A DNA stretch of 64,000 bases from Larix kaempferi (Eukaryota > Streptophyta > Pinopsida > Pinales > Pinaceae), in the NCBI GenBank assembly GCA_027924585.1, contig BSBM01000151.1, positions 14,383,001-14,447,000 of the forward strand. Reading direction: 5' to 3'. Made by a program: the position numbers and the translations under genes. Numbering within the stretch: position 1 is the stretch's first letter; each line of letters opens with the position of its first letter. The notes under the pieces are model-generated. The model was not told the DNA's origin and made no database searches. It saw only the letters and a program-made list of their open reading frames with translations. Shown here piece after piece: positions 1 to 11,755 of the stretch.

Positions 1-3000
1 TGTCTCCCTGGCACACTTATTAAACAGCCAAACAGTCAGTAACATTTAACAGTACCATTCAAATCTAATTGTTCCATAACCAATCCATGGCACTAATAAT
101 TAAATTCAGCATGAATTTGCAACTCTGTCTACTATAGAAATTGGTTTTCTTATCCATGAGGCTATCCTCATATTGTTTGGCTCCTGTAAGTGACACCACT
201 CTGTCCGTTATGGTCTTATGCCTGCTGCCATACATGAGCATCCACTTACAGCATGTCCTCCTGACACATTTTTATATAATCCAAACAGTCATTAGCAATT
301 ATTAGCAAAATTTCAAATCCGAAACATTTACAAACCTAAGATTTACAACTGTTCTTACTAACAGAACTTAGAGTTCCCAACCATGAGATTCCTTCTCATA
401 AGCTCTAGATCAAATTTTCAAATCTGTTCCTCTCAGAAATTTGATTTGCAACTGTGATATTATTCTCATGAGAATGTTTTCAGATTTGTTTCATGCATAC
501 TTTACCACCATGAGAACCTTCTCATAACCTTTGGCTTCTGCATACGGTAGATCCCAGTCTCTACTATGGACTTATCCTCATTGCCATATCTAAGACTTTT
601 CTACCTGAAACTAAAACTTCAATCAGCGAAACATGTCATGAGCATCTATGCATATTATCATTTCATTGCCACCACAGTCACTGAAGTGATCTCAGAATTA
701 TAACACTCAATAATTCAAACACCTTCAGCTGTTAACATTTGAAATGCAACAAAATATATACACTTCTATATATGCATTATTATCACAATAGAATTTCAAG
801 ACATAGTCATACTATCCATGCAACTTAAATAAATCGTAAATACTCATTATTTCACAGTCATATCATTCATACAACTCTGTCCTTCCACAGAGCATTCTAG
901 CAGCCCATCGATCATTATTGGGCTCTTCATGCACTTACTATTCTGCATACATAACAGCCCATGAAATGGTCCTAGAATTATCATCAATTCATCATTTCAT
1001 TCATTATTTATTTTGCAATAACATATGCATCATCCCTATGCATTCATACCATGCATCACAAGATTTATAAAATCTCTTAATGCACATCTACTCAATGCTA
1101 CCTTGCATTGTTTCATGAGTACTATGCATTCAATCATATTATGATCGAAACATGACTATCTCATATAACTTGTATTACCATAATCAGGACCACCAGTCCT
1201 CACTTGCTTTGGTTATTAAGCACATAACCAACATACACATGGCATGATATAAATCTGTATGAGTGCATTAAGATTTCTAAATAGTCATAGGGTGTGAGGA
1301 TCATTTCCTTCACTTACCCACACCTTACCAAGCTTGGTCGGTTAACAGTCCCAATCGATATTCAATATCACATGCAAACTAACTCAATCATAGCTCAAAC
1401 ATAGTTGAAGAGATCTTACCAAATCCTCTTTCAACATTCATGCAATTTGGCACCAACAATCATTACCTGCATGGTTACCATTAACATCGCCTGATGTTAC
1501 CTGATCAGTTGGCCTCTTACCAGGGTTGTTCAGTCCTTTTTCCAACTTTATGATCATAGATTCGTTGCACCATCCTTTTCTACATAAGGTTGTTGACTTC
1601 ATGTAGCAACATCCTCAGCACATTTAGCCATGCTCTTTGTTATCTTTGGTCCTACAACCAATACCAACATCAATAGTGATTATCAACCATAATATTCTTC
1701 ATTAGCAGTTTATTGCATATGCAGACTTCATTATTCTACCAATATGCAATATCCCATTTATGCACAAGCATTCCCCTATGCACTATGCAATGTTTGTTAA
1801 GATGCCATCTAGTGCATATACATCTATGTAATCTCTTACATTTTTAACATTTTTATGCCATATGACAATTTCCTAATTATAAGTATGATAACAACAGAGG
1901 TTTAAAGAATTCTTCCCTTTTCGATCCCTCCTCGTAACATGGAATTTTCTCTTCCATATCATGCCATTGTAGAAATTTCCCATATTGACAACAAAATTTG
2001 TTTGTCAAAACAGCCGCTGGCACTCTTCTGCACTAAATATCTATGATATATGTAGACCTAATTCAAACTTTGGTCATGCATCATTGTTCCCTGCTGGACA
2101 AGCTTTCTAATGCCTATCTTCATGCTCCATTCCAACATCGGGTGCGGGAACTGCATTTCTTCAAAAATGACAACCTTCACTCCAATTCTGCACATTTTAC
2201 ACAGTTGCATTCTGGTCCAAAATGCCAGCTTTACCCAACTGTGGAAGAAAATCTATGAGGAATCACAAAAAAATTTATATCGATCGAAGTTAGTCCATAT
2301 AACAAGGAACACTCAGCAATTCATGGATCTCAATTTCGATGCACCATTCATCTTTTATAAAATTATGGGTTTAACTACTTTTCCTTTTTAACTCCCTTTG
2401 CAACCTATGCTCCACTTGTGCGCACTTGCACACAACTTGTGCACAACCTGCGCGCAATCCGCGCACTATCCACATGCAACCTGCACTCAATCCACGTGCA
2501 ACCTACGCGCAATCTATGCGTGACCTGTGCGCAACCCGCACGCATTCCACGTACAATCTGTGTGCGACCCGCGCGCAATCCGGGCACAATCTGTGCGCGA
2601 CCTGTGCGCAATCTGCGCGCAATCCGCACGCAATCTGCGCACAATCCACGCGCTATCTATGCGCAACCTGCATGCAATCCGCGCGCAATCTGTGCATGAC
2701 CCACACGCAATCCGCGCGCAACCCTCACGCAATCTGCGCGAAATCCGCGTGCAATCTGTGCGCGACCTACGTGCTTGCGGGGGTCATATCTCCCTCATCC
2801 CTTAACCAAATAAGGAAAGTTTGGTAGCGTTGGAAAGCTCTTGGAGAGATCTATATAATGGTGTGATCCTCTACTACATCTGAGAAATCTAACCCTATCA
2901 TTTTTCTCAATCAAAATGCCACCCCCAACTTCCCAATTTTACATTAAAACCATTCTGTCTCTTGCATTGCAACTGCAACTTTTCACAACAGTTAGAAAAT

Positions 3001-3782
3001 TTTATGGAATGTTCCTTTTCATCCCTTTACAGAGGTGAACTACCACAGATCAGACTTGCATAAAACTTGCATAAAAACAGTAAGAGAATGACAAGAACTT
3101 GCATCTCTAATAAGGGATTTTCTTTTCATTTCACATTCAACAATCCAACCAATGGATTCACAATTAATCTCCAAGCAACCAACAAGCATGGGTAAGGAAA
3201 CTCATGAGTATAAGGGCGTAATTTGCAGGCTTTCCTCATTTCCAAAAACCATCAATCGGCCACACAATGTGGGTTCATTATAAGTCAAAATCATCATTGA
3301 GATATGGGGCTGTAACAGCTGACTGTTCATGCTTTTACTCAGGAATTTAACAAACAAAAATCATATTTGCAACAAAAACAGTATTTCAAGAAAAGAAATT
3401 GCAGCTCTTCATGTTAACCATGAAACATAAAAAAAAACAAAAAGAGTATAAGATGGAAGAGGTTGCTCCTCCTTTCTCTCCTCCATGGAGGCAAACAAAC
3501 AAATACAAAACTGAATGCTACAGCATTGGGGACAATTAGAGCAAGCATTCAATCTGAAAATGAATTTTCTCGCTCCTTCCTCTATTTCATAGAATGCAAT
3601 CAATGCAAGCAGCTTGCAAAAATCCCCAAACAGTCATGGAAATGATTTCCCATTCCAACAAATAGAACCCATGCGATCTTGAGGTTTCTTTAATGCATTT
3701 TAGTTCTAAATACAAAATGCATGTACACACAATGATTTATATCTCTATGAAGGGCCCAACAGCCATAGTGTTGAACCTAGAT
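1..3782 (-). mobile_element. Leader/internal part of minus-strand LTR element A (continues off the left edge)
   Basis: This stretch lies directly downstream (minus strand) of an LTR and primer-binding site, so it should be the 5' untranslated or internal region of that element. It is AT-rich apart from the minisatellite at 2415-2776. Open frames are short and none matches gag or pol, so the element either has a very long leader or is non-autonomous. No host gene is seen in 1-2400 or 2800-3780. The assignment is inferred from position relative to the LTR. Confidence 0.5.
2415..2776. repeat. GC-rich minisatellite, 11-bp unit, about 33 copies
   Basis: The sequence divides into consecutive 11-bp units of the form CTGCGCGCAAT or CCGCGCGCAAT with scattered substitutions, from CTTGTGCGCAC at 2415 to CTACGTGC near 2774. 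It is rich in CpG within AT-rich surroundings. Because 11 is not a multiple of 3, all three frames read as degenerate 11-residue peptide repeats on both strands, which explains several short overlapping ORFs here. None is likely to be a gene. Confidence 0.9.
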
Positions 3783-3793
3783 CTCTGATACCA
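3783..3793 (-). other. Primer-binding site of element A (tRNA-iMet type)
   Basis: On the minus strand this reads TGGTATCAGAG, which matches the usual plant initiator-Met primer site. It lies three bases after the TACA end of the LTR at 3797. Its position fixes the element's direction as minus strand. Confidence 0.8.
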
Positions 3794-3796
3794 CTC

Positions 3797-5245
3797 TGTA
3801 ACGTCCCCTTCCATCATCAAATGCAGGGAAGGAAACATTAACAACACACCGGGGCTTTTGGCAGACATAGCCCCAATATTATTTCTCATAAATTCATAAC
3901 AATTAAAAACTTATGTGTGCAGATGCAAACTCAATAAAAAAAACAGTGGAAATAAACATAACAACACACATAAGCATAGATTCACATCAGCATATTTATC
4001 TCAAGCAATCAATAGGAAGAGAATTCAATCCCCTTCTTATGCTACTTCATATCGATTTCATTAACATGCAGTATAATCATTCAAATACCATGTTGCAGAA
4101 CACAGATTGTATATAATTTAATCCACAAAGCATACTTATCTTGCAACGCAAATGCCCAACGACTGGCTACGTGAGAGAAATGTTCCACCCAACCATAGAT
4201 CTCTGTCCAGCCTGTATTCTTTCAGCTGAGAGATCACCCCCGAGCTGGGCTATGTATCCACTAAAGAGGAACTAGATGGCTCACTCACAGTCAGGGTTTC
4301 ACTCAAACAACCATGCTAATCCAACACACAGTTGGATTTTTCAAGCATGCAATAGGAGGTGGAGGAGGATGCTAGTCCGCTGAGCTCAATCCCAGAGCCA
4401 CATACACTTCAAGCTGGACTTAGCAATCCCATCCTCTGTTCATACATCCATTCTTGAATTTCTCACAACTCTATCACAAATAACCCCAAATCCGTCACTG
4501 ATTTTCTGGGCAGTTAAAACTGGGTATTCCTATGGATTTCGGGATAGCTAATGCTCCCAAATTTGCCCCAAGGTTCATACCAATGGATCCCCCATTGGAT
4601 TTCACTGTCCAATGCCAAATCTGGGCGTTTTTGGCTCTTCAAAACGTGGGTTCTCTCTAGGTCGCGATTTCTAGTTTTTCTCTTTGGTGGCAATTCGTTT
4701 TTGGATGGAAAATAGTGCTGGTAAGTTTCACAATGGAATGGGGATGAGGAAGAAGCAACCCCCATGAGGGAGAGTGGCTTGTGGTACAAGAAAAAAGAGC
4801 CCATACTCTGCCATACGAATTTCTGGGCTGCCCATGGTCCATTGAAGCCATGGACTAAATTCCTCAACCACTTCCTTACAATCTTAAATAAATGTCAGCA
4901 AGGTGAGTCAAATGGGTTCTCAAGGTGACATATGGCAGCCTATGGTTCAATCCCATAGCCCCCTCACCACTCCCTAGTGGATACACGTGGCCCCTTCTCA
5001 TTCGTTGCCTCCGTAGCCAGTCTTGAAATTTTATACTGCATGATGTTTATTTACATCCTATTACAATTTCCATGGCTTAAGAGCACATGGGCATCAAATA
5101 TCAATGCTTGCCTTTTAAATCAAAATTTAGGTTTTCACTAGCGGGGCCTTGGCCTTCAGCTCCACGCTAGGAAAACATTCATCACATGTACACATTATTT
5201 ACATTAAATGCTAATACATCCTAAGAGTTAGAATGGGGTATTACA
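3797..5245 (-). mobile_element. 5' LTR of element A
   Basis: On the minus strand the LTR starts TGTAATACCCC at 5245 and ends GGGGACGTTACA at 3797. It is 1449 bp, has TG..CA ends with a partly inverted terminal match, and is followed by the primer site. The right edge abuts Ty3/gypsy integrase sequence at 5246, so element A inserted into an older retroelement. A 117-codon minus frame at 4514-4867 lies inside the LTR and resembles nothing I know. The second LTR is outside the window. Confidence 0.8.
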
Positions 5246-5975
5246 ACCGACAAACCCAAGCAGTGGGAAAATGTGTTGGCGCAAGCAGAGTTTGCATACA
5301 ACAATTCTTTGAATCGGTCGATAGGTTTGAGCCCATTCCAGATTGTTCAGGGAAGAATCCCACATGGAGTGGTGGATTTGGTCGAGTTACCGACAGAAAT
5401 CAAGAAAAGCACAGATGCAGAATCATTCGTGGAGCATATGAAAGAAGTGCATGAATATGTGTGAAAGCACATAGAAAAGAGTAATGCGGCATACAAGTTG
5501 AGAGCCGACAGGAAGAAGAGAATATATAGTCGTTCAACGAAGGAGACTTAGTCTATGCACATTTGCAGAAGGAGAGATTTCTGATAGGGACATATAATAA
5601 GCTGAAGCTTAAGAAGATTGGACCGTGTAAGATTCTGAAGAAGATTTCGGACAACGCTTATGTGTTGGAGCTACCAAATGACTTGAGAATTTCATCAATG
5701 TTCAATGTCTCATATTTGTACAAGTTCAAAGAACGTTCAAGCAATGCAAGCGTAGAAGTGTCGAAGATCGACTGGATAGAGCAGATTCGAAATCGACAGA
5801 AGGAAGAAATCGTAGAAGTAATAGAGGAACGTGAAGTCGGGTGTATGCGCAGTCTGCGGAGGAAGGAATAATTAATGTGATGGAAAGACGATGATTTGTA
5901 AGAGGCAACATGGATTTCTGAAGAAGAGTTCAGGAGACTGACAGAGCAGTCGAGTTATTTTTCACCTAGGGAGTC
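5246..5975 (+). pseudogene. Ty3/gypsy chromovirus integrase C-terminus and chromodomain remnant (copy B)
   Basis: The end of a pol polyprotein. From about 5273 the frame reads [20 protein letters not shown], the C-terminal integrase region after the DDE core. It continues to a stop at 5462 and, after a frameshift, to [19 protein letters not shown] (from about 5614) and a decayed chromodomain ending in EATWISEEEF near 5920. The chromodomain would direct integration to modified chromatin, which marks a chromovirus. The 5' part is missing because element A inserted at 5245/5246. The integrase portion is close to identical to 63800-64000, with a few substitutions. Not functional. Confidence 0.85.
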
Positions 5976-7006
5976 TGATGCAGGAGCATCGGATCCTAGG
6001 AAGACTACTCTAAGTTAGTCGACATGGATAAAGCCGACCAGAGGGAGAGCCAATGACCACTGGTGAGGAAGAGTAGATTGTCTTGTCTAAGTCAATGAGT
6101 CGAGCAGGAGCAGTCGGGATGCGACCGACATAAGCAATGAGCGATAGATGTTGCAAAGGTCGAAGAGTCGACATGATTGGGAGTCGACATATGACAGGAA
6201 GGGCGGAGTGTTGATGGTCGACAAGTGTTGAACATGACACCGACAGGTTTGGGCATGAGCCAAGCGAGGAGGAAGGAGCGAACTGGTGAATCCTGAAGAG
6301 TGTGAAGAGTGCGAAGGAAGCCAACAGGTAAGTCGAAGCTGATAGATAGTATGGACGACATGACAGATTACTGTATCCTGTCAGAAGAAGTCCGAGAAGT
6401 CAAGCAGAGTACTTGGAAATAGTTCGGGGTTGCTAAGGAAGTTAATGGTAGTTATTGATGTAGTTGGGATCGTGACAGATGTTGAAACAAAGGAAGAGAT
6501 TATGCAGCATGGTAGGGACACTAATAGTTGCAGGTCTATAGGATCTGGGGAGATTGATAGATAGAGGATGTGTGTCTCGGGGGTTAGAGTGATCTTGGGA
6601 ACCGCAACAACAGAGTAGAAGACTTGTGCACAGAGAAAAAATAGGGAGTTCACTTGGCAGAGTGGAGATTCTGCAGAGCAGAGTTCAGGGAGAAGATAGG
6701 TAGGCTGGAGAGAAGAGTCACATGTCTTCCAAACACAAGGAAGATCGAGACATAGCTCAGAGTTCTATAGTGAACCACGAGAGGGTGAGGTCGACACACT
6801 GAGATAGCACACAGTTACTTCTGTATTGTAAAGTTGAGGCCGACTGATTAGTTAGTTATTTTCATTCCTTGCAGTTTGCATTGTAACCGTTTTGTTGAAG
6901 TAATATAAGCCAATTCATGGAATCCTGTTTACATCTTGTCTATGTGAACGTCGTGTGTTGTGTGTATTGTTAAGCAAGAACCTTAGTGATAAGGAGCCTT
7001 GCGTCA
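5976..7006 (+). mobile_element. 3' LTR of chromovirus copy B
   Basis: Starts TGATGCAGGAGCATC at 5976 and ends CCTTGCGTCA at 7006 (1031 bp, TG..CA). It aligns along its whole length with the 5' LTR at 58636-59665, with many substitutions, so the two belong to one family. Preceded by the chromodomain remnant, as a 3' LTR should be. The 5 bp after it are CTCAT. Minus-strand open frames inside (6010-6653) are incidental. Confidence 0.88.
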
Positions 7007-7835
7007 CTCATCTCCCACTCGTTGGCTAGGGCACATCTCCTTGCCTTGGTAAGCGAAAGTGCTCACATGCAAATTCAATAATAATCAAAAGTTGTGAAAA
7101 GGATTGTCTTGGATTCTTTTATAAACTTCCAATGACCTACTGAGCAAGTTGATGTGCTTGGTGACCTGTGAAATCCCTTCCAAAGTTGCCCTCCTTTATT
7201 GGATAGGCTTTCCTGCTTTTCCTCTCTTACAATTTTTCATCCTTTTAGAAACTATGCCCTCCTTGACATGAGATGTTTCCTACTTTGTAAAATAGTTTCA
7301 TGCATTGTAAACTAGCCTCTAATTTGGAAACTGCACCCTTTGGGATGTTTCCTGATTTGTTTATTGACCTTCTTTTGGAAACTATGCCCTCCATTGTATT
7401 TTTCTGCATGTTTCCAATTTTCTGCTTTTGGAAACTTCTTACACCTTCCCTACTTTTCATCTTTTGCTATTTACTTACTTCCAGTTCCATTTTAGCAACC
7501 TTATCCTCACGAGGGCACCCTCTTGGCCCACTTGCTCAAACTTTAGGAATAATTATTTATAAAATAATAAAATTATTGTTTATACTAGACTTAGGAAATT
7601 TTTTATTCTAAGCATACAAAAAATGAAATAAATTTATCTCCTTAGGGGTTATTTTGACCCCTTTACCCATGGGAACTAAATGAGCCAAAATTGGTAACAT
7701 CACAACATGCAATCTACTAGTACACATTCAAATCATGATGCATCGCTAATATACTAAGGTATTTATTTTCACATGACTCCTCAAAAAGAGTGGTTTTGTG
7801 AATATTAAAAGTATAATTGAGGCAATTTTTTCATG
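7007..7835. other. Intergenic, no gene seen
   Basis: AT-rich sequence after the chromovirus LTR. It includes a few degenerate repeats of a GGAAACTATGCCCTCC-like motif at about 7247, 7327, 7376 and 7428. The 103-codon plus frame at 7300-7611 is made of these repeats and has no recognisable domain. Confidence 0.5.
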
Positions 7836-8050
7836 TTGATGACTTGATAACCAAAATCATAGGATATGGAAGGATTTAGTTCTTCCTTGAATATGAGAGG
7901 GTTAAAACTAGTATAGGTGTTTTGCATATTCCATCATTAACCAAAAACATAATATATGTTATTAACACAAGTGATGAAGGTGTGAATACTATATTTGAAT
8001 AGGATACAAGAAAGATGGTTCGAGGAGAATTGTTGGTGTTAAGGGAATTC
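7836..8050 (+). repeat. Left arm of a long inverted repeat
   Basis: This 215-bp segment pairs, with scattered mismatches, with the reverse complement of 9064-9280. Shared blocks include GGATTTAGTTCTT, GCATATTCCATC, ACACAAGTGATG and GAAAGATGGTTC. The outer ends lose similarity abruptly. The arm has no coding content I can recognise. Confidence 0.8.
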
Positions 8051-8129
8051 TATGCACAAAAACCCCATACATAGTCTTGTATATGTATTATATATAAGGT
8101 TTAGGGAGTATATACCACTCTTAATGACA

Positions 8130-8660
8130 TCTATAAAATTATCGATACACTGAAGGATAATTTAGTGAAGTTGTCTCAAAACAAAATGAAGAAATACGAA
8201 AAATTAGCTTCTCTCATATAAATACTTCACAAAATGGGACTATATGTTTTTTTCTTTTCCATCCCTGTAAGTAGATATATCTTAATGAAAATATCCACCA
8301 TAAGTTATCACCCAAGTTCTATGGAACCTATCATTCCTTTATAAAAATGGCTAAGTTGATGATATATTGGATCTCTTAAACCACTTCAAGATCCACCCAT
8401 TATTTCATGCACTCCATTTGAAAAAAGTGGTTGGGATGAATGACTGCATTTAGACCATCCTCCTAAAACTTGATGAATAGGGTTCCATTTCTTACAATCA
8501 AATGCCAGACTTGAAAAAAGAGATAATTGATTACAACAATGATTTACACAGTAAGTATTGATATAGTTCAAGGATATGGAGCCTGAAGATACAACCTGAA
8601 AACCACCAACATTTTCGTGACATTGTCTACATCTCTAGCCTTGAGGACAAAGCTAGGTTT
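8130..8660 (+). pseudogene. Ty3/gypsy integrase C-terminal and chromodomain remnant (element G)
   Basis: Decayed reading frames give recognisable pieces of the end of a gypsy pol: LKDNLVKLSQNKMKKY near 8150, HHKLSPKFYG near 8300, KIHPLFHALHLKKVVG near 8390 and SLEDKARFEGRGN just before the LTR near 8640. These match the integrase C-terminal module and chromodomain tail common in plant chromoviruses. Stops and frameshifts are frequent. The upstream pol is missing; the remnant starts shortly after the left inverted-repeat arm. Confidence 0.75.
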
Positions 8661-8674
8661 GAAGGGAGAGGGAA
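8661..8674 (+). other. Polypurine tract of element G
   Basis: GAAGGGAGAGGGAA directly precedes a TG that opens an LTR. An all-purine run at this place is the plus-strand primer of LTR retrotransposons. Confidence 0.75.
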
Positions 8675-9042
8675 TGTTAGGGTATTAACTTAACCTCTCT
8701 ACTTTGAGGTACTTAGGATTCAATTAATTAATGTACCTGGTCATCTTCTTAATTCCCACCAGATATTTGGTGTGGATTTAATTAATGTAAAATGAACATC
8801 CTTATGGAATAACACCCTCTAGGGAGTTCGTCCTCATTAATTCTAAGGTGCCACTATTGGTTAGGGTTTGGGTAATGAGAAGCTATTTATAGATTTGGAA
8901 ATCTATGCAATTTGTTAGGTATTATTATTGTATTGGACCATTACTCAGTTAGAGGTTTCCCCTTTGAATAGGCTAGTGAACAATTCTAAATAGCAATACC
9001 AATTCAATATTATTACACCCATTAGTAATAGTCCTCCCAACA
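8675..9042 (+). mobile_element. 3' LTR of element G
   Basis: Starts TGTTAGGGTATT after the polypurine tract and ends TCCTCCCAACA at 9042, giving 368 bp with TGTT..AACA ends. The start is well fixed by the purine tract; the end is chosen from the inverted terminal match. The LTR lies inside the loop of the inverted repeat. Confidence 0.65.
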
Positions 9043-9063
9043 TATTCTATAGATTCCCAATTT

Positions 9064-9280
9064 GAACTCCCCTTAATGCCAACAAATATCCTTGAACCAT
9101 CTTTCATATATCCTTTTCAAATATAGTCCTCACACCTGCATCACTTGTGTTAATCACATATATTAGGTTTTTGGTTGAACGATGGAATATGCGAAACACC
9201 TAGGAGGGTTTTAACCTTTCATATTCAAATAAGAACTAAATCCTTATATATCTTGTGATTTTAGTTGTCGAGTCATCACA
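9064..9280 (-). repeat. Right arm of the long inverted repeat
   Basis: Reverse complement of the arm at 7836-8050 (see there). The two arms are separated by about 1.0 kb that consists almost wholly of the element G remnant. Confidence 0.8.
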
Positions 9281-10099
9281 AGGATATCTATTTTAGGGTC
9301 ATCAATATTAATTTATGAATATATCTATAAAGGAGGTTTCTCCTTCGAAATAACATTGTTATTCATTCACATTTTATCATTATTAAGGCATGACATTACT
9401 TAATATTTCTATTATTACGCCCTTTTGGTGAATTTGACAACACCATCTAAAGATTGATTTTTTCAACATGCTTTACATTTAAAAATTATGATTTAATATT
9501 AAGGAGAGATGACTTTGACAAGTGAGAGCTCCCTTAAACAATGTAACAAGCAAAGAGAGTGTGTTAATTGCTCCAAATGTGTAACTCCAAAAAGTAGAAT
9601 CTTGTTCACGGGCCTAGATATAGTATATATAGTACAGGGAATTATAAGGAAACCTTCAAAGATATTAGCTCTATGGCCTTGGTTGTACCAAGCCTATTAG
9701 TGTGAGATCTAGCAAGAAGAAGTGTTGGAAACCCTAGAGGTGACTAGATTGAGAGGTTATGATCACTAGATAAGAACAATTAAAATGATGTAAGATTTAG
9801 ATACTCATGTAAAATAAATAGAAAAGAGCAAGTATGTGAGGATAATGTCCATTAAAATACAATAAAGTAAGCTTGTGAGAGAAGAAATTTGTACCATGAA
9901 TCTTATATAAGAAGGGATATTTTAGAAAAAGGAACATAGATATATGTGCAATACATAAGAATATACAATAAACTACACTAGTATAGAACTAATGACTTAG
10001 CCCAAAGTGTTAACTCAAGTGGTGATGATCCAAATGTGAGATATCTCCCCCTAAATTGGGGGATGTAACGGGTTCAACTCTCTTGATCCACTTGGGGTT
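9281..10099. other. Intergenic, no gene seen
   Basis: AT-rich with no credible coding frame. At 10011-10081 a TAACTCAAGTGGT motif and a GGGTTCAACTCT motif resemble tRNA-type A and B boxes, but spacing and flanks are not convincing enough to call a SINE. Confidence 0.4.
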
Positions 10100-10770
10100 A
10101 GGATTCATAATCATGGATGAGTTCCTACCAAATGATATGCTCGTGTTTGTGACCAATTTAGTGGATGTGTGCCAATGCACATGAATAATTAGTGCAAGGT
10201 CTACGTTGTGAGGAGAATATTTTTTTACTCTAAAAATCACAAAAATTGTCCAAAAATTGTATAAAACCTTTAGAAATTGGAAAAAAATTAGAAAAAATTT
10301 CGTTAAATATTTTATGGTTGCAAATTTAAGAATTAGTGAGATTCATGAAAGTTTTTACACTTTAAGAAAATTAAGGATACTTAAAATTTTCCCTCGTTAG
10401 ATATTCAGAGATTCATATTTCATAAATAAGATATAGTTTGGGGTTTGGAATGTGCTAATGTAAATTTAATTAATTGAAATATTCAATTATATATATATAT
10501 ATATAACATTTTAAAATATCTTTTCGGGGAAGATTAAGACACAATACTTTATAAAGCTAAAACCATAATATAAATAAATAAAAGGATATATTAAATTTAG
10601 AGAGAAATAAAAATATTATAAATTATATAATAAACACCTAAAAATGCCATTTATATATATTTTATGATGTTTAATGTTTTGTTTACAATAATAAAAAATG
10701 ATTATTACATTTTTCACTTGGATTTAATGGAAGATTATCCTTCATATATATATATATATATTATTTTAAT
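10100..10770 (+). repeat. Direct repeat block, copy 1
   Basis: Begins with a conserved stretch (GAGTTCCTACCAAATG, then GTGACCAATTTAGTGGATGTG) and passes into AT-rich sequence with shared strings such as TTAAATTTAGAGAGAAATA and ATTATATAATAAACAC. The same order occurs at 11330-11755. Contains (TA)n runs near 10489 and 10746. The 64-codon plus frame at 10664 is low-complexity and unsupported. Confidence 0.75.
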
Positions 10771-10774
10771 AAAA

Positions 10775-11340
10775 ATTGAAAATAATTTTATTTTATTTTT
10801 AATATTAAGAAATCTAATTTTAATTAAATTACAATATTATGAATTCGAAAAAAGTTAGTGATAATATATAGTTTAAATATAGATAAAAGGTAATTACCAA
10901 ATTACAATTAAACATGGAAAACAATTAGATGATGACCCACCAATTGTAATTGATGAGATCCACTCTCCCTTGTACAACATATTATATTTTGCAAAAGTCA
11001 TGGTGTGACGCAAAGGCATGGAATAGTGTGCCTACTCTATGATTATTGTCCATATTAATCATTGTTGTATAGATAACAAGTAGGTGATGCATGCATAACT
11101 TTTAGTCACAACAACTCATTTAACTAAAAGAAAATTGATAATAACATATAATTGAAACATAGATAAGAGAAACATAAATTTGAGGTATTTACCCAATTAC
11201 AACTATTCATAAATAACAACTAAACATAATTACTCCACAAATTTAAAAAAAAAAATCATTGTCATACCGCTCCCATATCCACGATGATGAGGTTGATTTC
11301 CATGTAGAAACCCAAAGCAAAGGGGTAAAAGCCCATTTCA
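10775..11340 (-). pseudogene. Duplicated segment with GRAS gene 3'-end fragments
   Basis: This segment aligns with 27536-28040, the downstream flank and last codons of the GRAS gene. On the minus strand 11340-11275 keeps the tail KWAFTPLLWVSTWKST, but the stop codon of the intact gene is replaced by TCA. A second piece at 10929-11025 keeps TMTFAKYNMLYKGEW, equivalent to residues 496-507 of the gene. Between the two lies the same spacer as downstream of the gene. It appears to be a copied piece of an old tandem GRAS array and cannot encode a protein. Confidence 0.8.
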
Positions 11341-11755
11341 TAATCACAGAGAGTTCCTACCAAATGGCATGCTTGTGTTTGTGACCAATTTAGTGGATGT
11401 GTTCGAATGCACATGAATAATTAGTGCAAGGTCTAAGTTGCTAAGAGAATTTAATAATAAAGCCAATCTTCTCTTAAAGTATATAATATATTTTAATTAA
11501 TTAGAATATTCAATTAATTAAAACTAAATTATATATATATAAAACTCAATACTATAAAGAAATTAATATAAAAGTTAAAACTCTAATATAAATTAATAAA
11601 AAGAGATATTAAATTTAGAGAGAAATATAAATATTATAAATTATATAATAAACACATAAAAGTGGCATTTATATAAATTTTATAATGTTTAAAAAAATTA
11701 AATTTACAATATTAAAAAAAATGATTGTTACATTTTTCACTTAGATTTTATTTTT
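11330..11755 (+). repeat. Direct repeat block, copy 2
   Basis: Second copy of the block at 10100-10770, lying just right of the GRAS fragment. Similarity starts at the GRAG-TTCCTACCAAATG stretch and fades near CATTTTTCACTTAGATTTTA at 11750. The order block, GRAS fragment, block suggests an unequal or partial tandem duplication. Confidence 0.7.

Noticed and set aside
2405-2827. Five overlapping open frames on both strands with repetitive peptides
   Set aside because: They are translations of the 11-bp minisatellite, which is open in every frame; no start context or domain supports a protein.
4514-4867. 117-codon minus-strand frame
   Set aside because: It lies wholly inside LTR A and matches no family; LTR open frames of this size are common by chance.
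6010-6653. Minus-strand open frames of about 90-104 codons
   Set aside because: They lie in the chromovirus 3' LTR opposite to the element's direction and recur, altered, in the other LTR at 58760-59471.
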